The translations under genes were made by a program, and so were the position numbers. Positions 37,428 to 41,542 of a stretch of DNA of 41,542 nucleotides are shown piece by piece. The notes below the pieces were generated by a model. That model saw nothing but the letters and a program-made list of their open reading frames with translations, made no database searches and was not told the DNA's origin. This DNA comes from an uncultured Pseudomonadota bacterium (GTDB taxonomy: Bacteria > Pseudomonadota > Gammaproteobacteria > Steroidobacterales > Steroidobacteraceae): the NCBI GenBank assembly GCA_902826225.1, contig CADEED010000003.1, positions 1 to 41,542 on the forward strand. The letters are read 5' to 3'. Each line of letters begins with the position of its first letter. Within the stretch, counting starts at the first letter, position 1.

Positions 37428-40192
37428 AGAAACTGGGCCTCATCGTCTGCGTCGTGCTCGCGCTGGCCGGCTGCGACCGATTCCGGAGCGCCGAGTCGCG
37501 CGTGGAGCGCGCCCGGGAATACGTCGAGAAGGGCGATCCGCGCGCCGCGGTCGTCGAACTCATGAACGCTCTCAAGAAAGAGCCGGACTCCGCGTCCGCG
37601 CGCATCCTGCTCGCGGAGACCGTGCTGTGGCTCGGCGATCCCGCCGGTGCGCAGCGCGAACTCGACCGCATCAAGGCGCCGCGCGACGCCCGCCGCGCCC
37701 TGCTGGAGGCGCGCATCGCGAACCAGCTGGGCCGTCCCGCGGACGCCGTCAAGGGGCTGAACGAGGCGGGCCTCACGTTTCCGCCGGGACTGCGCGAGCT
37801 CGAGCTGGGCCGTGCCTACCTGCGACTCGGCCAGGCGACCGACGCGCAGCGATCGTTCGAGGCCGCGGCCGCCGCCGACGGCAAACTCTCCGCGGCACGC
37901 GCCGGCGTCTTCGATGCGCGCGCGCTGGGAGGCGACGAACCCGGCGCGCTCGCGGGGCTCGAGCGGCTCACGCGGGACGAACCCGCGTCCGCATCGGCGT
38001 GGTTTTCGCTGGGTCTCCTGCGTGTCACGTCGGGCGACATCCCGGGCGCCTCCGAGGCCCTCGCGCAGGCCGACAGGCACGCCGCGACGCAGCTCGACTA
38101 CCTGCAGCGCGCGACGCTGCTCGCGATGCTCGCCGAGACGCAGCTGCTCGAGAGCAAGCTCGACGCGGCCCGCGCCACCCAGCAGTCGCTGGCGAGACTC
38201 GCGCCCGACGCGCTCGGCTCGCGTTACGTGGCGGCGCGCATCGCGATGGCGAGCAACGACTACACCGCCGCCGTTGACCAGCTGCGCAAGATCCTGAAAT
38301 CCTCGCCGGACCTGCAGCAGGCGCGGCTCATGCTCGGCATGGCGTTCGTCGCGCAGGGAAATCTCGAGCAGGCGAGCCGTGAGCTCACGGAGCTCGTCGG
38401 CCGCGCGCCGGACAACGTGCAGGCGCGGCAGCTGCTCGCGCAGGTGCGCATGCGACTCGACGATCCGGATGGCGCCCTGCGCATGCTCGTGCCCACGCTC
38501 GGCGGCGGCAGCGCGCCCGAGGTCAACGCGCTCATCGACGCCGCGCGTTCGCAATTGGGCGCCGCGCAATCCGTGTCGCTGCTCGAGCAGATGCTCGACA
38601 AGGAACCCGCCAACGACTCCGTGCGCACCCAGCTCGCGGCGGCCTATCTACAGGCCGGCACGCCGGCGAAGGCGGTGGAGTTGCTGCGCAAGGGTGGCGA
38701 TTCGCCCGACGCGCGCCGCGCCGCGGTGCTCGTGAGCGCGATCGGCGCCACGCAGGGCTCGCCAGCGGCGCGCTCGCAGGTCGACGCGTTGATCGCCGCG
38801 CATCCCGGCGACACTCAGTTGGCGCAGCTCGCCGCCACCTTCTACCTGCGGCAGCGCGATTCGGGCGCCGCGCGTCGCACGCTCACGAACGCGCTCGCCA
38901 GGGGTGGCGATCCCAAGGTCCTGCTGCTCGCACTCGCCCAGGTGGAATGGGCGGCGCGCAACCGCGCCGCCGCCGCCAGCGCGCTCGCCCAGCTGCTCGA
39001 ACGCGATCCGGGCAACACCGCCGGCCACACGGCGGCGGGCGAGGTGGCTCTCGCCGGCAACGACCTGCCGGCCGCGCGCGGCCACTTCGAGGCGGTGCGC
39101 AAGGCGCGGCCCGAATCGCTGGACACTCGCCTGAAACTCGCGCAGGTGGCGCTCGCCCAGTCCGACGCCAAGTCGGCAGACGCCATCATCGACGAGGCGT
39201 TGAAGGTGGCCCCGAAAAACGCGGCGATCCGCAACCAGGCAGGCATCCTCAATCTCAACTACGGCCGCCCGGATCGTGCACTCGAGATGTTTCGCGCCGC
39301 CGTCGAACTCGACGCGGAATCGCCGATCGGCTGGTTCAACCTCGCGCGCACGCAGCGCACGCTCGGCCAGGCGGGTGCCGCGCGTGACTCGCTGCAGAAA
39401 TCGCTGGCGAAGGATCCGAACTGGTTGCCCGCCGTTGCGGGCCTGGTGGCGCTCGACATCGAGGCGCACCAGCCGGACCAGGCGCTGGCGCGCGTCGCGG
39501 CGCTGCAGAAGGCCGATCCGAACAACGCGGCCGCCCGCGTGCTCGAAGGCGACGTTTACGGCGCCGTGCAGCGATACGCGGACGCCACGACGGCATACGG
39601 CAAGGCCTACGAGCTCGCGCCGCAGGTCGCGATCGCGCTCAAGGACTTCCGCGTGCGGACGACCGGCAACCTGCCGAATGCCGTGCAACTGCTCGAGCGC
39701 TGGAGCGCCGCGCATCCGGACGATCTCGAAGCGCGCAGCGCGCTCGCCGACGCGGCGCTGCGCCGCAAGGACTTCGCGAAGGCCGCGGCCCAATACCGTG
39801 CGCTGCTCGCGTCGCGACCGAACGACGTCGTCACGATGAACAACCTCGCCTGGGTCTATCAGCAGACCGGTGACCCGCGCGCGCTGCCGCTCGCGCGCGA
39901 GGCCGTGAAGCTCGCGCCCAAGTCCACCGCGATCAACGACACGCTGGGCTGGATGCTCGTCGAGGGCGGGGCGCCCGCCGAGGGCCTGCCTTTCCTCGCG
40001 GTCGCCGCGGCCGCGCCCGATGCCACCCCGGATATCCGCTTCCACCATGCCGTGGCGCTGGCCCGCACCGGGGCGACCCAGGAGGCCCGGCGGAGTCTGG
40101 AAAGCCTCCTGCGGGCGCCCGATTTCGGAGCCCGATCCGAGGCGGAAACCCTGCTCCGCCAGCTCGCGAACGGCGCTCCGGCCGGGGGCTGA
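37424..40192 (+). CDS. prsT: XrtA/PEP-CTERM system TPR lipoprotein PrsT
   Basis: This 922-residue lipoprotein has the lipobox LALAGC with C17, followed by Asp, which may favour inner-membrane retention. The mature protein is almost entirely TPR-like helical repeats, for example REYVEKGDPRAAVVELMNAL, GRPDRALEMFRAAVELD and AFEAAAAADGKL. The size and neighbours fit PrsT, thought to be a scaffold for polysaccharide assembly. Translation probably begins at GTG 37424, overlapping the xrtA stop by 4 bases, because the lipoprotein signal begins exactly there. The upstream open frame is a shadow of xrtA. Confidence 0.92.
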   Translation: MKKLGLIVCVVLALAGCDRFRSAESRVERAREYVEKGDPRAAVVELMNALKKEPDSASARILLAETVLWLGDPAGAQRELDRIKAPRDARRALLEARIANQLGRPADAVKGLNEAGLTFPPGLRELELGRAYLRLGQATDAQRSFEAAAAADGKLSAARAGVFDARALGGDEPGALAGLERLTRDEPASASAWFSLGLLRVTSGDIPGASEALAQADRHAATQLDYLQRATLLAMLAETQLLESKLDAARATQQSLARLAPDALGSRYVAARIAMASNDYTAAVDQLRKILKSSPDLQQARLMLGMAFVAQGNLEQASRELTELVGRAPDNVQARQLLAQVRMRLDDPDGALRMLVPTLGGGSAPEVNALIDAARSQLGAAQSVSLLEQMLDKEPANDSVRTQLAAAYLQAGTPAKAVELLRKGGDSPDARRAAVLVSAIGATQGSPAARSQVDALIAAHPGDTQLAQLAATFYLRQRDSGAARRTLTNALARGGDPKVLLLALAQVEWAARNRAAAASALAQLLERDPGNTAGHTAAGEVALAGNDLPAARGHFEAVRKARPESLDTRLKLAQVALAQSDAKSADAIIDEALKVAPKNAAIRNQAGILNLNYGRPDRALEMFRAAVELDAESPIGWFNLARTQRTLGQAGAARDSLQKSLAKDPNWLPAVAGLVALDIEAHQPDQALARVAALQKADPNNAAARVLEGDVYGAVQRYADATTAYGKAYELAPQVAIALKDFRVRTTGNLPNAVQLLERWSAAHPDDLEARSALADAALRRKDFAKAAAQYRALLASRPNDVVTMNNLAWVYQQTGDPRALPLAREAVKLAPKSTAINDTLGWMLVEGGAPAEGLPFLAVAAAAPDATPDIRFHHAVALARTGATQEARRSLESLLRAPDFGARSEAETLLRQLANGAPAGG

Positions 40193-40331
40193 TCAAAGGT
40201 CGACCGCATCACGCTTTTGCCGGTGGGGGGCGGCGATGGCGCCCCGGGTCCGGAGGGGACTCTGTTACGCTTGCGACCGGTTTTTTTCCTGCGCTTTCGG
40301 GCGCTTGGGTCGCTTGGGCCACCATAACTCC

Positions 40332-40988
40332 ATGAAATTCGCGCTCTCCTTCGCCGTGCTCGCCTGGACTTCCGTCGGCCTCGCCCAGGAGACGCCGCCG
40401 GCGGCTGCCCCGGGAACCCCGGCGCCCGCTGCAGCACCCGCCACGACGACGACGACGACCGCGCCGCTGTCGCAGACCGTGGGCCCGAATTACATCGTCG
40501 GACCCGGCGACTCGCTGCAGATCTTCGTGTGGCGCAATCCCGAGCTGACCACCACCGTGCCCGTGCGTCCCGACGGCAAGATCACGACGCCGCTCGTCCA
40601 GGACATGGTCGCCGTCGGCAAGACGCCGTCGCAGCTCGCGCGCGACATCGAGATCGTGCTCGCCGAGTACATCCGCTCGCCGCAGGTCAACGTGATCGTC
40701 GCGATCCCGGTGAGCGCGTTCAGCCAGGTCAAGGTCATCGGTGAGGTGCGCACGCCGCAATCGCTGCCGTACCGCGAAGGCATGCGCGTGCTCGACGCCG
40801 TCCTCGCGAGCGGCGGTCTCGGCGAATTCGCCGCCGGCAACCGCGCGAAGATCGTGCGCAAGCAGGAAGACGGCAAGAACGTCGAACTCAAGGTCCGCGT
40901 CGGCGACCTCGTGAACAAGGGCGCCATGAAACACAACCTCGAGCTGCGTCCCGGCGACGTACTCGTGATCCCGGAATCGAGATTCTGA
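40332..40988 (+). CDS. Exopolysaccharide export protein of the XrtA locus (Wza-like)
   Basis: This 218-residue outer-membrane polysaccharide export protein has a signal peptide of about 19 residues (MKFALSFAVLAWTSVGLA), not a lipobox, then a Pro/Ala/Thr linker to about 50. A Poly_export domain follows at about 55-140 (YIVGPGDSLQIFVWRNPEL, VPVRPDGKITTPLV) and then an SLBB-like region (FSQVKVIGEVRTPQSLPY to LELRPGDVLVIPES). It is shorter than Wza, as usual for this group. The 139-base gap upstream, with a GGGGCG/CGCCCC hairpin (40227-40245) and a tandem CGCTTGGG pair (40302-40319), may hold its own promoter. Its stop shares a base with the next ATG. Confidence 0.92.
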   Translation: MKFALSFAVLAWTSVGLAQETPPAAAPGTPAPAAAPATTTTTTAPLSQTVGPNYIVGPGDSLQIFVWRNPELTTTVPVRPDGKITTPLVQDMVAVGKTPSQLARDIEIVLAEYIRSPQVNVIVAIPVSAFSQVKVIGEVRTPQSLPYREGMRVLDAVLASGGLGEFAAGNRAKIVRKQEDGKNVELKVRVGDLVNKGAMKHNLELRPGDVLVIPESRF

Positions 40989-41542
40989 TGCAGGACTCCG
41001 TCGACAAGGTCATGGGCGAGCTCAAGGGTGCGTGGCGCTTCCGTCGCTATGCGCTCGTCGCGGCCTGGATCGTCTGTCTCACCGGCTGGGCCGTGGTCCT
41101 GCTGCTGTCGGACATCTACGAAGCGCAGGCGCGCGTCAACGTCGACACGCGTACGGCGCTGTCGCAGGTGCTGCAGAACCAGGTGATCCAGCAGGACTAC
41201 GAATCGCAGCTCAACCTGATCCGCCAGTCGCTGCTTGGCCGCAGCAACCTCGAGCGCGTCGCCAACGAGACCGGCGTGGACTTCGCCGCGATGACGCCGG
41301 CGCAGCGCGAAGGGTTCATCACGTCGCTCACGCAGCGCATCGAGATCGCCCTCGAACCGGCCGTCAATCGCGACCCGCGCATCCCGAACACGCTCTACCG
41401 CATCGGCGTGCGCGACAACAGCCGTGCGCAGGCGCTCAAGACCGTCGACGTGCTGCTGAACTCGTTCGTCGAAGACTCCATGCGCTCCGATCGCACCGGT
41501 ACCGTCACCGCGCAGAAGTTCCTCACCGAGCAGATCGCCGAA
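40988..41542 (+). CDS. XrtA-locus polysaccharide chain-length protein, 3' end cut by the window
   Basis: The first 185 residues of a Wzz/GNVR-type inner-membrane protein are present. A membrane helix lies at about 23-43 (YALVAAWIVCLTGWAVVLLL). The periplasmic start YEAQARVNVDTRTALSQVL follows, then helical coiled-coil sequence (YESQLNLIRQSLLGRSNLER, YRIGVRDNSRAQALKTVD). This matches the chain-length determinant of PEP-CTERM/XrtA loci. The ATG overlaps the export-protein stop (TGATG), so translation is coupled. The frame stays open to the last base. Confidence 0.92.
   Translation, partial: MQDSVDKVMGELKGAWRFRRYALVAAWIVCLTGWAVVLLLSDIYEAQARVNVDTRTALSQVLQNQVIQQDYESQLNLIRQSLLGRSNLERVANETGVDFAAMTPAQREGFITSLTQRIEIALEPAVNRDPRIPNTLYRIGVRDNSRAQALKTVDVLLNSFVEDSMRSDRTGTVTAQKFLTEQIAE

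Noticed and set aside
40227..40245. GGGGCG/CGCCCC hairpin after prsT as a terminator
   Set aside because: No T tract follows directly; the run of seven T at 40281-40287 is about 35 bases away. It may be a leader structure, so only its presence is noted.

Overview
The window is GC-rich bacterial chromosome, densely coding, with no insertion sequence, CRISPR array or phage gene. The gene set fits a free-living gammaproteobacterium: a Pil-Chp-type chemosensory operon, an XrtA/PEP-CTERM exopolysaccharide locus with PrsK/PrsR/PrsT, oxidative L-arabinose catabolism, and tRNA genes with encoded CCA. My guess is the Steroidobacterales/Nevskiales/Xanthomonadales area. That placement is inference from gene content.

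Layout. (1) 94-9168, minus strand: a chemosensory operon for type IV pili in the order pilH-type regulator, CheW/PilI, PilJ receptor, CheA-type hybrid kinase with one clear Hpt, PilG-type regulator with an extra N-terminal domain, and a Ser/Thr protein kinase with a receiver-like N-terminus. (2) 9363-19109, minus strand: an arabinofuranoside operon. From its promoter it has a shrunken AraD1/GguC-like gene, a YtfQ/YtfR/YtfT/YjfF-type furanose ABC transporter, galM, then two Tat-exported glycosidases (GH51, GH127). A divergent LysR regulator and an L-arabonate dehydratase follow on the plus strand (19212-21985). (3) 21996-27157: a large hybrid sensor kinase, a glyoxalase-fold protein, a small M41-like HExxH protein and an unknown helical protein. 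(4) 27162-30782: tRNA-Val(CAC), gltX, a multi-Ig lipoprotein preceded by a strong match to a cyclic-di-GMP-I (GEMM) riboswitch, and a tRNA-Ala/tRNA-Glu pair. (5) 31126-41542, plus strand: the XrtA exopolysaccharide locus (sugar transferase, prsK, prsR, exosortase A fused to an EpsI-like domain, prsT, polysaccharide export protein, and a chain-length protein cut by the window edge).

How they work together. Region 1 senses surfaces or chemicals and steers pilus activity. Region 5 makes and exports exopolysaccharide and anchors PEP-CTERM proteins. The riboswitch puts a surface lipoprotein under c-di-GMP, the messenger that usually links motility and matrix. Region 2 is a nutrient module: exported enzymes release arabinofuranose from plant polymers or glycoproteins, an ABC system imports it, and the dehydratase feeds it into the oxidative pathway.

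The items most worth a second look are the riboswitch-lipoprotein unit, the receiver-like kinase and PilG variant at the end of the Pil-Chp operon, the internally deleted AraD1/GguC gene, and the operator-like palindrome and repeats in the arabinose region.
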